From Casuarina equisetifolia (lineage: Eukaryota; Streptophyta; Magnoliopsida; Fagales; Casuarinaceae): 64,000 nt of DNA. The notes beneath the pieces are model-generated. The model worked only from the letters and a program-made list of their open reading frames with translations. It was not told the DNA's origin and ran no database searches. This document shows positions 39,367-52,300 of this stretch, in pieces. Position 1 is the first letter of the stretch; each line of letters opens with the position of its first letter. The translations under genes and the position numbers were made by a program. Where the stretch lies: assembly GCA_028551475.1 (NCBI GenBank), contig CM052356.1, positions 30,035,884 to 30,099,883 of the forward strand, written 5' to 3'.

Positions 39367-41125
39367 CGCAGAAGATCAAACGGATACTCTCACTGCGAAA
39401 ATGCGGGGGTTTATGTGGTTTGACAAAGGACTGCGCATGTGTTCGCTACTCCCGGGTCGGGTCTTCCGGGTCTGGTGGGTTTGGGTTTCAAATGGTTCAA
39501 GCACGGCTGAGCAAGAATTATGAGATTTGGGATGTTTTGTTTAGTTGGAACTTGTTAAATTTTTTATTTTTTATTTTTTTCCCAACTTCTATAAATTTTA
39601 CGTAATTATCATATATAAAAAAAATTCTAAAAACAGAGACCATAATTTATAAAAAAAATTCTAAAAACATAGACTATAATTTATAAATAAAAAATTTTAT
39701 TAATAATAACAAATTTGAGCCTAATAACTTGACTTTTTATAAATACATAAGATAAGACATAAAACTGATTTATTCAAAATTTTAGTTGTTAACAACTTAG
39801 ATCATAAACTCACTAAATGAGGAGATTGAACATGTGAATAAAGAAATTAAAACACAAAAAGACAAAGTCATATACCAAAAGAAAATTTCATAACACAATG
39901 TTAAGGAAAATGGATTATAAGACTAGATATTATAAATTTTTTTAATTAATTTCATCATGAAATCCTAACAATCTAGTTTTCATTTTCTTTCACCTTAATA
40001 CTAACATACTTAAAAAATAAAATTTTAATTTACAGATATACTTAATTTTGTTACCAAAATAACAAAAAAAGAAGAACCATTTAATTTATTTATAGTGACT
40101 AAAACTCTTAATAACTATCTAATAAAAATATTTTAAACAAATTAAAAAATTCTCAATCCTCAACTCTAATTATTTCTCTTTTCCAGTGATTAATAACTAT
40201 GCAAGTCACCAATAATGACTCAAACAGGTTAAATCTAAATACAGTAAAAATATAAAGATGTATGAAGAGAGTGATAAAAGTGTTAAAAAAAATTCTTTAT
40301 AGATTAAACCAAAGATAAAATCTAACCATAATTAAAAATATATCAAAAGATTCTATCATATTTAGACAATATAACATGATATGATTAATAAGAGATATGT
40401 AAAAGTTTAATATCAAATTTAAAATCTTTTGATCCTGAATAATATAAGTTATTAACTGAACTATATGTCTCTTGACAAGCATGTTATTGCTAATGCAAAT
40501 GAATTAGTTGAGGATTAATAGAAATTGTTAACAGTTGATGTAATATGAATTTTATATTTCTTAAAAACCTTAATTATGATAATAATAAAAAATCTTATTG
40601 ACTCAGAATTTGGAATCATTCCGACGGTTTGGGAATCTTCCAAGAGTGGCAAATTTAGTAATAAACACAAAACCCAATAACTACAACGGAAAGGCCCAAG
40701 AGCGACCCAACAAGAGTTGGTGCCCATGGTGAAATGGCGCTTTCGGCGCCTATTTCTCCGAACCATCCGAACGATATCATCTCCGCGCTGTCTTTCTCTT
40801 CGTTCTTCGCAGACTTTCTTCAACGTTTTGGCATTTTCTTCGACGCAGGATTTTCTGTTGCCGGCGAGCGGTGTCGGAGTCGTGGGTGTCCGCAGAAACT
40901 ACGGCGACCCATTTTGGATCTGAATTGATCCAGATCGAGTGCGGACCCGCTTTGCGGGAAGACATTGGGGCCCACATTGACATCTTCAAACACTTTTAAG
41001 AAAAATCCAGCGGTGGCTCGAGTTTGAGAGTTTGACTGTTTTGAGTTTGAGGACGGTGACGGTGCTGCGGAATTTGAAAATGAGAAGATGAATGTGAATC
41101 TGGGTTGGGATTTAGGTTGAGATTC
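39367..41125. other. Divergent promoter region of PFD1 and kinase gene
   Basis: Head-to-head intergenic region. 39600-40600 is very AT-rich with no gene seen. 40700-41125 is GC-richer and probably holds the kinase leader. It contains a plus-strand open frame, 40734-40928 (64 codons, starting MALSAPISPN), which could be an upstream ORF; I see no family match. The overlapping minus-strand frames look like shadows. Confidence 0.5.
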
Positions 41126-44100
41126 ATGGGGATTTGCTTTAGTATTGAAGAAAAGCACTTAGAACAGCAGCAACAACAACTGAGGGAGAAAAAAGATCAA
41201 TTGCGTCGACAGTGTGTGAAGAGGAATCAAGGTGTTTCTTTAAGATCAACTAAATCCGTATTTATTTGATTGTTACATTTATGGGCACCATTTTATTTGT
41301 TTTAAGTCCTTGTGTTTCATTTAAAGCTCTCCGGTATTCTCTGATCCGTTAATGACCAATAATTGTATAAGATATTATGAGAGTTTACATTTGATTACAG
41401 AGAGCCAAAACGCAAATCAATACAAATGGGTCGCATTTTTGTCAAAACTTGTGTTCTTGGAATAATTTGCGGTGCATTCCTCGCGAATGTCTCGCAATGG
41501 CATCAAATTAGTCTTCAGATTTCTGACATAATGGTTGTTTTCGAGTGTGATTTGATGGGTAAGCATTTAAGAACCATAAATTAGAGGTTGTTGCCATTAA
41601 TCTTTCATGGCCATCTTGTTTGCCTTTTTATTAATTCTGAATTAATTAGTCGGTGCAAAATTGTAAATCAAGAGAGTTGTTCATTGTCTTTGTTCTGTCT
41701 CTTTCCTTTTCCAAGATTGTAAATCAACTGGAAGAGTTTGAGTCAAAATTGTGAAACTTCCATATGGCAATGCCCTGAATTTATATGAGAGGTCGATACA
41801 AGTAACTGAACATTATTAATTGAATATCATTATTGATGTTTAGCTCAGCAACATTCTTTATTCTCACGTGGTTTTTCAGTTGAAGTACGACGAGAATCAG
41901 CCGCATCTCTGCGTAAGCCGGAAAGAAGTTCAAGTAGCACTACCGCTCCCAGGAATGTGAAAGATCTCCGTGACAACCCTGGATATAGTAATGTTGATAT
42001 CTTTACATATGAGGAAATGAGGTTGGCCACGAAGCAGTTCCGGCCAGATTTGATTCTTGGCGAGGGTGGGTTTGGGATCGTATACAAAGGACTAATTGAT
42101 GAGAATGTGAGGCCAGGTTATCCGACCACCCAAGTTGCGATTAAGGAGCTTAATCGAGCAGGGTTCCAAGGTGACAGGGAATGGCTGGTATTTGCCTTAC
42201 CTTGTTCTGTGAGTTTATTTTATTTTATGTTGTTACAATATGATGCTTTGCACAGAAAATGTTTTTCGTATAAACAGTTTTAAATAATAATAATAAATAA
42301 ATGGAAAACAGATAAAGTGGAGAGAGAAACAACCAAGAAGTGAAGAAGGTAACTACAATCTGACGCTGCCCAGAGAATTCATGTGCTGAAGATATTATGG
42401 AAAGAGCAAAAATTAATTTCAAGACCGCTGAAATTTAACTGCATAGAATTGCATCCCAGTAGTTTCATTACTCTGTGTTGCTAAATGAGTGGTCTGTTTC
42501 ACCAGTGTATGATCAGTTCTCTGTTATTGGAGGATGTACCCGTATGCGTACAGCTCACCTCATTAGCAACCTTATCACCTAGAGAGGGTGAATTAGCTAT
42601 GCTTCGGAAGGCAATTTATGCCTTATATCAGCAAATATCTACCAAAACAAAATGAACCTACCATGGGCTCGAGAATTGACCTAGGAAAGAAAGGAATCCC
42701 CATTATAGACTGCACCACTTAGCCCTTTATGCTTAGCAAGTGGCCTTTATTGTTCTCTTTCAATAGACAAGGGGGCCAGTGTTTGAGAGTTGTGTTGTCA
42801 AGAAAGATTTCAAGTGGGGAAGCAAACCATACTAAAAAGGGAAAATGAAAAAGAAAAAGAAAAAGAAAATGAAAAGAGAAGCAGCAAAAAATGTTGGGAC
42901 TATGATCTTTGTTTTCTGCTTTGCTTACAAAATATACCCTATCAGTGCCTGCTAGGTTGATAGTTGAAAGTAGAGTAGAAAGCCATTCAAGCACTATCAG
43001 TTGACAGATTCTGTCATCTGGAATTGTCATATTTTTTTTGTCTGATGAATTCCACTGGGTTATGAGCTTTGTAAGCAGTAGCATTGCCCATCCTTTTATA
43101 ATTACATTCTTCCCAAACTCTACGTTAGATTTGATCCCATGTATTTTGTAAAGCAAGAAGTTTATCAGCTGAGCTAATTGACAACCAGCATCACTTATTT
43201 ATGCCATTTGGCCATAAACTAAGCTTGCCATTATTAATGAACATTCCATGTGGAAAAGAGATTTAGCTTCTTATATGCACTAAATCTTTCTTCTCTTTGC
43301 AGGCTGAAGTTAATTATTTAGGACAGCTTCGTCACTCCAATCTTGTGAAGCTCATTGGGTACTGCTGTGAAGATGAGCACAGGATTTTAGTTTATGAGTA
43401 CATGGCCAGTGGCAGCCTGGAGAGACATCTTTTTCGAAGTAAGTAGCCAAAGGAATCTTTTATGACTTAAAAATGGAATGAGGTCTTGAGTGAAATTCAG
43501 TACTCTTAAAGATAGGTACAACGTTTGACACAATAGTGAGTTCATATGTACTAGAGTATTATGGGAGGCCTGAGTTTGTTTTCATTCTTGGCATGAGTTC
43601 CAGCTCTATTGTGTATAATATTGTTTTGCCCTTTCTACTATTCAAGCCTGTAGTCAACAAGCATCTGGCTCGCTCTCTGTCTCTCTCTAATGTTTCTGTT
43701 GCGGTTGTTTCTTTCTTTTGGATCTGCTATATGTTGGACGAACATGCTACTTCTAAATTTTACTCAATTTCATAGAATACATACTAAGGTATTTCAAAAC
43801 ATGAGACCCTTCCAAATTACATGAGATTTTGTCCTTCATTTCTTCTGTTCCTTGGGCCTTGAGAGTGACTTGTAGGAAAGATAATCAGGCCTACTACTCA
43901 TTGTCAGGTTTAAGGGTTTGTGTATCTACTTTGTGCTAAGTATGCTCTGAAGGCCTATCCTACATGCTCGTGGACTATGAATGTTAGAACAAACAACTAT
44001 ATGAAATGGATATAGTTTGATTCAGAAATGGATATGCTGGGGCCTAGAGTTGCCCCCCAGCCCTAGCAAAGTTGTATATATAGATTTCCCTCCTCATAGT

Positions 44101-46858
44101 GCCTGAGACAAAACCATGAAAAGCAAGAGATAGGTCAGGAAAAAGTTATTTTTGAGATGTAAAAGGGAAAAAAAAAAAAAGTCCCTTAAACTTTATAGGT
44201 AAGGTTTTCAACTGTTAAATCAAGTTGTTACTGACTAATTTGATTATAGCACTTAAACAATCCCCTATTACAGGACTTCTAATTATATATAGATGGCTCT
44301 TGTAGCCCTTGAGGATGTCCTAGGTGTAAAGCTTATTATCCAATGATTCTTCACCTTGTTTGAGGAACATAGAAAGAGGGGAAAAAACAGAGGAAATGGG
44401 GAAGACACAAGCAACTGAAGAGGGAAACGTCAAAGGGAAAGTCGTTGGTTCTTTTAAAATTGCATGCTCTCTTAGGTCTACAGCTTTCAAGTTACTTTCA
44501 TCCTCTAAAATCAGTTACTATCTGTTTTTTGGTCAATGGCTATCCCCAATTTATATTTCTCTCAGAATTTATGATATGCACTTGCTGTCTTCATTGTTTC
44601 TTTCGTGTTGTATTGTTATTTGGTATTTGTTTCAAATGGTTATTTATGGGTAAATGGCAGAATTTTGAAAATTGATACTTTAGTATCTAATTTCAGCAAC
44701 ATGATTTTACTAAATGTTTTTGCCCCCTTTTTTTTTTTTCGTTTTTTCACCTTAGAGATCAGATAAAACCTTTAGAGTAAAGCTATACTTGAGTTGTATT
44801 AAAAAGATGTCTTTTTTTTATTCTTATAATCCTGATACTTCTAAATGTACTTATGTTCTTTCTAAGTAAAGCCTCTGTTACTTACTGTTTTTTTCCTATC
44901 GCAGGAGTGGGATGTACACTAACTTGGTCAAAAAGAATGAAGATTGCACTAGACGCTGCAAAAGGACTCGCTTTTCTTCATGGTGCTGAAAGATCTGTCA
45001 TATATCGAGACTTCAAGACATCAAATATCTTGCTGGATGCAGTTAGTTTTCTTTTCTTTTGACACATGCATGCACCATATTGCATATATATATATACACA
45101 CACATTTTTTTTATGTAGCTCTCTTATTAAAGGAAATACATGATATTTTAGGTGCTACTAGGCAAATAAAGACGACTGACCTTCTGAGCGTGATCTTATT
45201 AAAAATTCAACATTCCTTTTTTATTCTTCTGGAATAGTAAGAGTTCAACTTATATTCACCTTGAAGACAAGTCAGAACTTTGATTTTCAAATAGGCAGGA
45301 GAAAAGATGGATTCACAAAATGAAAATATTCTCTTTTTGTAATGAAAATTCTTACTTAATGCTTTTCCATTTTTAGGCAAACTAAAATATTTATTTTGCC
45401 AAATGAGGATAAGTATGCATCTGCCTTTGCAATTGATGACTTTCCCAAGAATGATCTTTGGCGTCCACTGAATAAAATATGTACAAAAACCTGCAGGACT
45501 TTAATGCAAAGCTTTCAGACTTCGGCCTTGCAAAGGATGGGCCGATGGGAGACCAAACCCATGTTTCAACCAGAGTGATGGGTACCTATGGATATGCTGC
45601 TCCTGAGTACGTAATGACTGGTGAGATTTCTAATTTCTTTGACAGGAACTGTGCTTATGTTTTTATTACAATTTTTTCACCTCTGCCAAACAAAGTTGGA
45701 ACTCGTTTACCTTTAGTTATAACTATAGAGGATTTCGTAGTTCAAATTAAAGCACTGCTATCGGATCTTCTCATTACTTTAAAGAAGGGACGATGGTAAC
45801 ATAGAGTGCATAAGGATTAGGGGTCTTTCCATTTTGTAGATGAATACTTGCTAAGTTCTTTAGTTGCTAAGTTGGAATGAAAGAGGAAGAAATACGTTAC
45901 TTTGCATGCGCTTTTCTTTCCCTTACAGGCTGAAAGCTTAGGTAAAACTGGAGAACATCTATGAGGAGCAAAGTGAATAAATAAATGAGCAACGAGACAT
46001 TTTCTTTTCGGCTTGTTTTCTCTCCCTCAAAGCAAATAAAAATTCCTGAAAGGAAAAAAGAAAAGTGCTTCTTTGCACAATGGGTCATCAAAGTAGTGTA
46101 AAATGTTCTCTCCACCATCTCTACAATTGCATCTCATTTCAATTAAAGGAAAATATAAGCCCCTTAGTTGAAAGTAACCATTTGATAATTATAAACCAAT
46201 ACACAAATGCAGCAGTACAATGCAACCTTGCAGGCTTATATACTAAATCATAACTGCTATATATTGGCTGCCCATGAACTAAATTTTTACATTGATCTTA
46301 CCAGGGCATTTAACAGCTCGAAGCGATGTTTATGGATTTGGGGTGGTACTACTGGAGTTGCTCATTGGAAGGAAAGCATTGGACAAGAGCAGGCCTAGCC
46401 GAGAGCACAACTTAGTTGAGTGGGCACGCCCACTCTTAAACCATAACAAGAAGCTTCTGAGAATCTTGGATCCTAGGCTGGAGGGGCAGTACACAGATAA
46501 AATGGCAATGAAGGTGGCTCTATTGGCATACCAATGCCTAAGCCAAAACCCAAAGGGGAGGCCTCTTATGAACCAGGTGGTTGACATCCTGGAGAATTTT
46601 CAGTCCAAGGCAGGAAATTATGAAGAGGCATTGCTGCAGAGTGGAGGCGGTAGTCTAACCCTTTATGAGGTTCCAAAGGATACACTTGCCTCCGAGTCTG
46701 AGAAGAGACAAACATCCAGTGGTGAGAAGGAGCAGAAGTCACGGAGGACAGTACATGGGAAAGGAAGGAGTAAAAGTGAGCCTTACAATGACTGTAAACA
46801 CTACAGCCCTTCACCTAATCTGTTCTCTGATGAGAAATGTGCCTCTTCCAGAAGTTAA
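41126..46858 (+). CDS. PBL17: Receptor-like cytoplasmic kinase VII, PBL17-like
   Basis: A soluble Ser/Thr kinase of the RLCK-VII (PBS1-like) group, which relays signals from plasma-membrane receptor kinases. Six exons: 41126-41231, 41880-42187, 43303-43438, 44905-45041, 45497-45620 and 46305-46858; 454 residues. N-terminus MGIC gives Gly2 and Cys4 for myristoylation and palmitoylation. Kinase landmarks: GEGGFG at 96-101, VAIK with Lys124, YRDFKTSN with catalytic Asp219, DFG at 237-239, [11 protein letters not shown] in the activation segment, and [15 protein letters not shown] in place of HRD is normal for this group. The C-terminal tail is Ser/Lys-rich. All key residues are present, so it is probably an active kinase. 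The PBL17 name rests on sequence resemblance plus neighbours; another PBL paralogue remains possible. Confidence 0.92.
43108..43190 (-). mobile_element. tRNA-derived SINE-like element in kinase intron 2
   Basis: On the minus strand the segment reads gtcaattagctcagctgata (tRNA-like A-box region) and, about 30 bases on, a B-box-like gggatcaaatct. The promoter spacing is as in tRNA-derived SINEs. Target-site repeats and tail were not resolved, and a decayed tRNA is possible. Located in the intron between 42187 and 43303. Confidence 0.45.
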
Positions 46859-49322
46859 TCCTGTGCCAAGTACCTATCGACTTGCATGAGAGAAATGTGT
46901 AACGGTTCGTACACTGTGTTTTAGATATCTACAGAGAATTGATGCCCTTCTTATTCTATTCTATTCTATTCTATTCTACAAGCTATCAGGGAAAGAGTTG
47001 GACAGTTGAACATATAGCCTGAGGTCGACTGATAGTCTTGTCTTTGTTTCATCATCCAAGAGTTGGGTCCCCCTTGACAAGTAAGGGGGGGATGAAAACA
47101 AGGCAGTTTATTAATGCTCTTTGTAATATAGCGATGATATTTCCCCTGATTTTGAGGATGTATGGAGCTTCAATTGTATGGAACTTGTAGAATTATAAGA
47201 TGATGTGCCATTGAAAAGTAGCGGTAGTTTCACTCAGCTTGGTAACCGACAGTTTTAATTTCTTTTGTACTTAATTACTATAATTATTATTACTATTTAT
47301 GCATGTACACACATTAACACACCCAATATCAAATCTGGGACTAAGAGGTTTGAGAAAGCTTTTAACCAAACCAGGCATTTGCCAACCTATTATTGCAAGC
47401 TATGCTTCCATTTTTTTTTATTTTATGATTTTGTATAATTTTTCCACAAATTAAAAGGTCTAGAGGATAAAACAGTGAGGAATAAAAATTAGAAGGGACA
47501 AAATAATAATATTGCATGCGAGGATAAAACAATAATTTTTAATCTAAAGGTAGAAAGTTGAATCAATTAATGACTCCTACATGTCACTTATGAACATAAA
47601 GTTAAGATAATCCTTCGAAAATGACCCAAATATGGATAAAGGCTAAAGTATATAGTAAAACACCCAAATTTATAGTGAGAATTAATTGCTATTTCTACTG
47701 TGACAGAGATTGCTCCTCCCCCACCACATAAATCTCTGTACCATTTTTGTATGTACTGCACAATCCCATTAGTCTCCCGACAACCCTTTTTTGTTTCGCT
47801 TCTTTTTCCAAGCCAAGACAAAATTGATGTTTTGTCTTGTGTTGTAGATGAAACTGGGACCACTGACCGACAGAGACAGAGACACAGAACCAGGGCATTA
47901 TTAGTGCATAGTCAACAATGTCCCTATCTAATTACAGTTCAGATTAGAAAGAAAATATTCTGCTACAAGCCAGCATCACATTGGAATTTAAGTATCACCG
48001 AATGCTTGTGCATAAAAACCTCGTCCGAGTAAGCTCTTAGATTGACCTGTAAATGTTTTACGCAAACAGTAAAGCAAAAAGATAATTAAAAAAAAAATGG
48101 AATACATGGCACTGCAAATTGCATCCGTGCACGAGGATGCTTCAGTCTCCGTACAAGTCATTCGAACCACTCTTGGGGTGAAAGTACTACATACTCTCAT
48201 TTGGCTACAATCGTACAACTCCCTACTGCACATACAAGTTCCTACGTCGACTCTGCAAATCCTCCAACACTGTAACCATGCTTTTGATTGTATGACAATC
48301 AGGAGCATTTTCCTGTGGAAGATGAAATCACAATGTTAGTCCCATCTTCCTCAGTTTACAACAATAAGAATAGAAGGGATTGGTGCATCCCATTGCTGTC
48401 CGTCAAGGCGGACCAAAAGGTAATTGGGAAGGTCTGGTTTCAACATACAAAGGGTAAAATCCAAACCACAAGTCTTGCTTCCGAATGTATATGATGGTAT
48501 TTGCTTGAGAACTAACACTAAACATTCTCCAAACATGAAGCAGGTTTCTTACTTAAAAAACTGAAAGTTAAATGCATTTGGAAGCAAAACATCAGTACTT
48601 AGAAAAAAGAAATGCCGCTCAGAAAGGGTACTAGGCCAAACAACTGCATGATCTAGTCCCAACCAAAAAGGGAAAGATGTTGCAACAAATGAATCATGCT
48701 TTAATTATTAGGCAACATATTTAATGGCATTGCAAGTTTCCTTTAAGGATATTATACTCAGAATAACAAGGCAAAAAAAAAACATTGAACATTCGTCCCA
48801 GGCATAAAAGGACAGAATAATAAAGAAGAAATTAATTTTTTGTCCAATTAAACAGCCACCAAGTATTCCAAATACAACTATGCAATCTTGACCATAAATG
48901 AAGACTAGCATATCTTAGACAATTGGACAGAAACAACGACAAATTCCTAATACGAGTACCCCCAAAAGATCTTTGGGTCGACTAACTTTCAAAACACGGC
49001 AAGAAGAAAAAAAATTTCTACGGAAGGCAGTTCGCAAGCTTAAAAATAAACAAACGAATCTAACCGGAAAAAAGGGAATTTGACTGATTTCAATTTTGGA
49101 ACAGGTAATAAATCACAAGAATTTGCATTTCCAAATCCATGCACCACTGTGCCTAGAGATAACACTGAATAATAAATTCAACGCCCCCTTTTTGTCTTCT
49201 TACATAAACGGGCATTCGTCCATGAACTGATGTCATACGAAAGGAAACTCTTCAACCATTCTTTTCTCAAAAAGGGAGACAAAGGGAAAAGGATTTAGCT
49301 TTCGGGCGGTAAGGAATCATCC
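46859..49322. other. Convergent 3' region between kinase and TOR1-like gene
   Basis: Contains the 3' untranslated region of the kinase gene, with a TATTC pentanucleotide microsatellite at about 46950-46978, and probably that of the TOR1-like gene on the other strand. A somewhat GC-richer piece at 47700-48500 has short open frames on both strands but no recognisable protein or splice pattern. Confidence 0.5.
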
Positions 49323-52300
49323 TCATTGAGGGGGTGGTTGAAGCCAACGACAGGGCTCAGACTCCTTGCACGTCACTAAGAAGTGGTTGTACCACTTTGT
49401 GCGAGCTTAAAAAAATGATACAATCAATGTGATAAATGATATAACCAAGTATAATCATTTTCCACATTTATTGGAACAGCATGAAGTTATGAATTAAATT
49501 CATTCTTGGTTTCTTATTTTCTATTCTTTTGCACCTTCCTATTGTTGTTTCTTTGGCAATCCTTGCACTTTATAAAGCTTATTTTTATTAATCACTTACT
49601 ACCCAAAGAAATTATGGCAATGTAAGTTTTCTCTGCAATGTGCATGCATAAAGAAAGAAGAAGAGTAACTTACCCCATACATTGTTCAATTTCATTGCTA
49701 GTTGAGTAATAGTTCTTCTCTCCATAGGATTAGAAAATTCCATGTTGACAGCCTCCTGAATTGCAAACAAGAATTCTCGCCTAGCTTTTGCAGAGAGAAC
49801 AAGGTAATTTGGTCCATGAATAGTGCTTAAATCCACAGCCTAAAATGATTAAAAGAAATAATAACTTAATAAATTTGTTTGGGAGGATTATTTGAGTTCC
49901 TACAGAAACAAGTGGTATATGGATTAAAAGAGGACAAGAAACTACTCCAATTAGTTAACTCTAGTTATTTCCCATGCTAATAAATCTCAAGAGGTAATCA
50001 AAACACCAATAAGTTCCATCAGAACAATGAGGGTTCATTTCCATTACTTTTGAAGAGGGGTGAGCATCTGTATCAATAAGCATGAGTGAATTATCAGAGA
50101 AGTTTGCACATTGGTTTATACAGCTACCATGACTGAGACAAAGCAAAGAGAAAGGTGTTAGAATGTTAAAAACTTCTATTTCCTGATCTTACGCCATGTT
50201 GACCTAGAAATTACCCCTTAATATATTTATTTACATTTTTCTCAATAAACAATCAGCGGTTGTGAATTATAACAGTCAAATAAGAAAAATATGGTAACGC
50301 CCAAGCATTTATTTGTCCAACCCAAGTACCTAGGTTCACCAGAACGCTCAGCCTTCAAAATCCTAGTATTATACAAGATGTAAGATACAAGTTGGAAATG
50401 AAGCATGGACAGCATTGTATACAAATTCAGCAATTGAATCATAATTGAATACTTCGTAAATGTGTAAAATAACTTGCCTGCTGCAACCAAGGGATTATGG
50501 AGTTCATAAATCTTTGCTCCAGGAGGTATGACGCCAAAGTACTGAGAATGTCACTGACAGTCTTGGAAGACAAACTCTCCAGAACAGGACCAGTTCTATC
50601 GAGTAGTTCAACCAGGACCAGTTCATCATGAGAACAAAGAGCTTCCACATATGCAGAGTCCAGGTCCCCTTCACATAAAAAACCCTTCACACGTTTCCAA
50701 AGGCTATTCTTGCTTTCCAAACCATTTCTTTGGACAATAGCACTAGAACCTGAAGGAAAAATAGCATCATCCTTTCTTATTTGACCACAACCAACGTTTT
50801 GCATACCCTGCCCAGAACTTCTCTGCATGTCTTTACCCGTATGTTTTCTAGTAGTGTTTACTTTAGCACTTGTCCACATATCTGTATCTCGTTTAGCAGA
50901 AATGCTTGACCTGCCCCTACCAACTCCATTTACCTCCCGAATACCAGAACCTTTTAAAAATGCACGCTGCCCATTGTGAATATCAACAGATGGCCGAGGA
51001 GTGCAAGTAGAGAGTCGAGGTGACTGCACACTTTGGCTTTGCTTCAAAAGTCTGGAGCTTGCAAAATCAGAATATTGACTCCCGTGTACAAGATCCTGAG
51101 CAAGTCCATCTACTACATGTTCTAAACCTGCCACCCTTGATTGAATTGAAGTCAGGCTGTCCATTATGCCAGTTGTAAACACCTGACAGATTCCTTTGAT
51201 ATGTAAGACACACTATACAGTTATCCAGCCAGGTGGCTAAGCAGTATCATGACAGTATGGGATGAATGATAAGACAAAAAGCATCTAAGATGGCTATCGA
51301 GCAGATTCCTGAGTGGAAAAGAAATAACTAATAAACAGAGATTCAGAAATCAATATCATGCCCAACCTTTGTCTTTCAACATGTTGGAGAAATCAACTAA
51401 ATCTTACACACACTTTAAGTAACTCATAGACGCTCAAAAGGCAACAATGGGTGTCTCAGGTTGTTCCTGGAAACTAAGAAACCTGGATCATATGCCTAAT
51501 ATGGAAGAAACAATGACTTAGGCAAAGTAAAGTTCACGTCATAATATTTTCTAGGAGCTTTGAACAGAAAAAAAAAAAAAAAAGCTTCAAATTTATACAG
51601 ATATTACCTGTAAGAGATCCATTAGGCTTGACTGTTTATTTTCAATCTCCAGGAGCTGTTTTCTGATGCAAACCATTTCATTTGCCATTTGTGAACAACA
51701 TCCACTAGCAGTTTGGGAAAAAGACTCAGTAACAGTAGAATCAAGACTTCTACGATCCTGCACCTTTGCCGAGTAAATTTGATCACTAGTCTCTTCAGCT
51801 GAGAACCGCTGTGCTCTTCGAATTGGCTTGACTGAACTACCCTCCTCAAGACATTCATGAGAAACAGCCACAAACTTAGTCTCAAAACTATCAGTTGCAA
51901 GATTGCTCACAGAAGAACACTCTTGTTTGTCATCCATTGGCACATATTCAAAGCCAATATCCTGTGCACTTGTAACATCAGTACTCATTCTTTCTATTGT
52001 CTTGGTAACAGAACTACTCTCAGATTCTTCATTATGAAATTCTGCTAGAGAAATATTGTGGCTTTTAGGAACTGAAATTTCAATATGCCAATTATCTGCT
52101 TTAGAATGATGAGTTTCCTCATAATTTTGACATTTTTTTCTGATAGACAAAGGAGTCATGCCCTTATTCGAGCCTCTGCCAGTTTTCTTGAGAGAGCCAT
52201 CCTTCCATCCAGATTCACCAGTACTGGTGAGATCACTGTAGTCACCTCCACAGAAATTTTCTGTAAAGAGGCATCACAAGTAAGATAGGACAGTGTACAG

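Noticed and set aside
40820..41158. 112-codon minus-strand frame overlapping the kinase start
   Set aside because: Antisense shadow of the kinase leader and first exon. No family match.
47588..48536. Several short frames on both strands between the kinase and TOR1-like genes
   Set aside because: Mutually overlapping, no splice pattern or known motif; probably 3' untranslated or intergenic sequence.
49381..49405. Small inverted repeat (aagtgg...ccactt) as an RNA gene or terminator
   Set aside because: A six-base stem is too short to support an RNA gene, and it lies in a possible terminal exon or 3' untranslated region.
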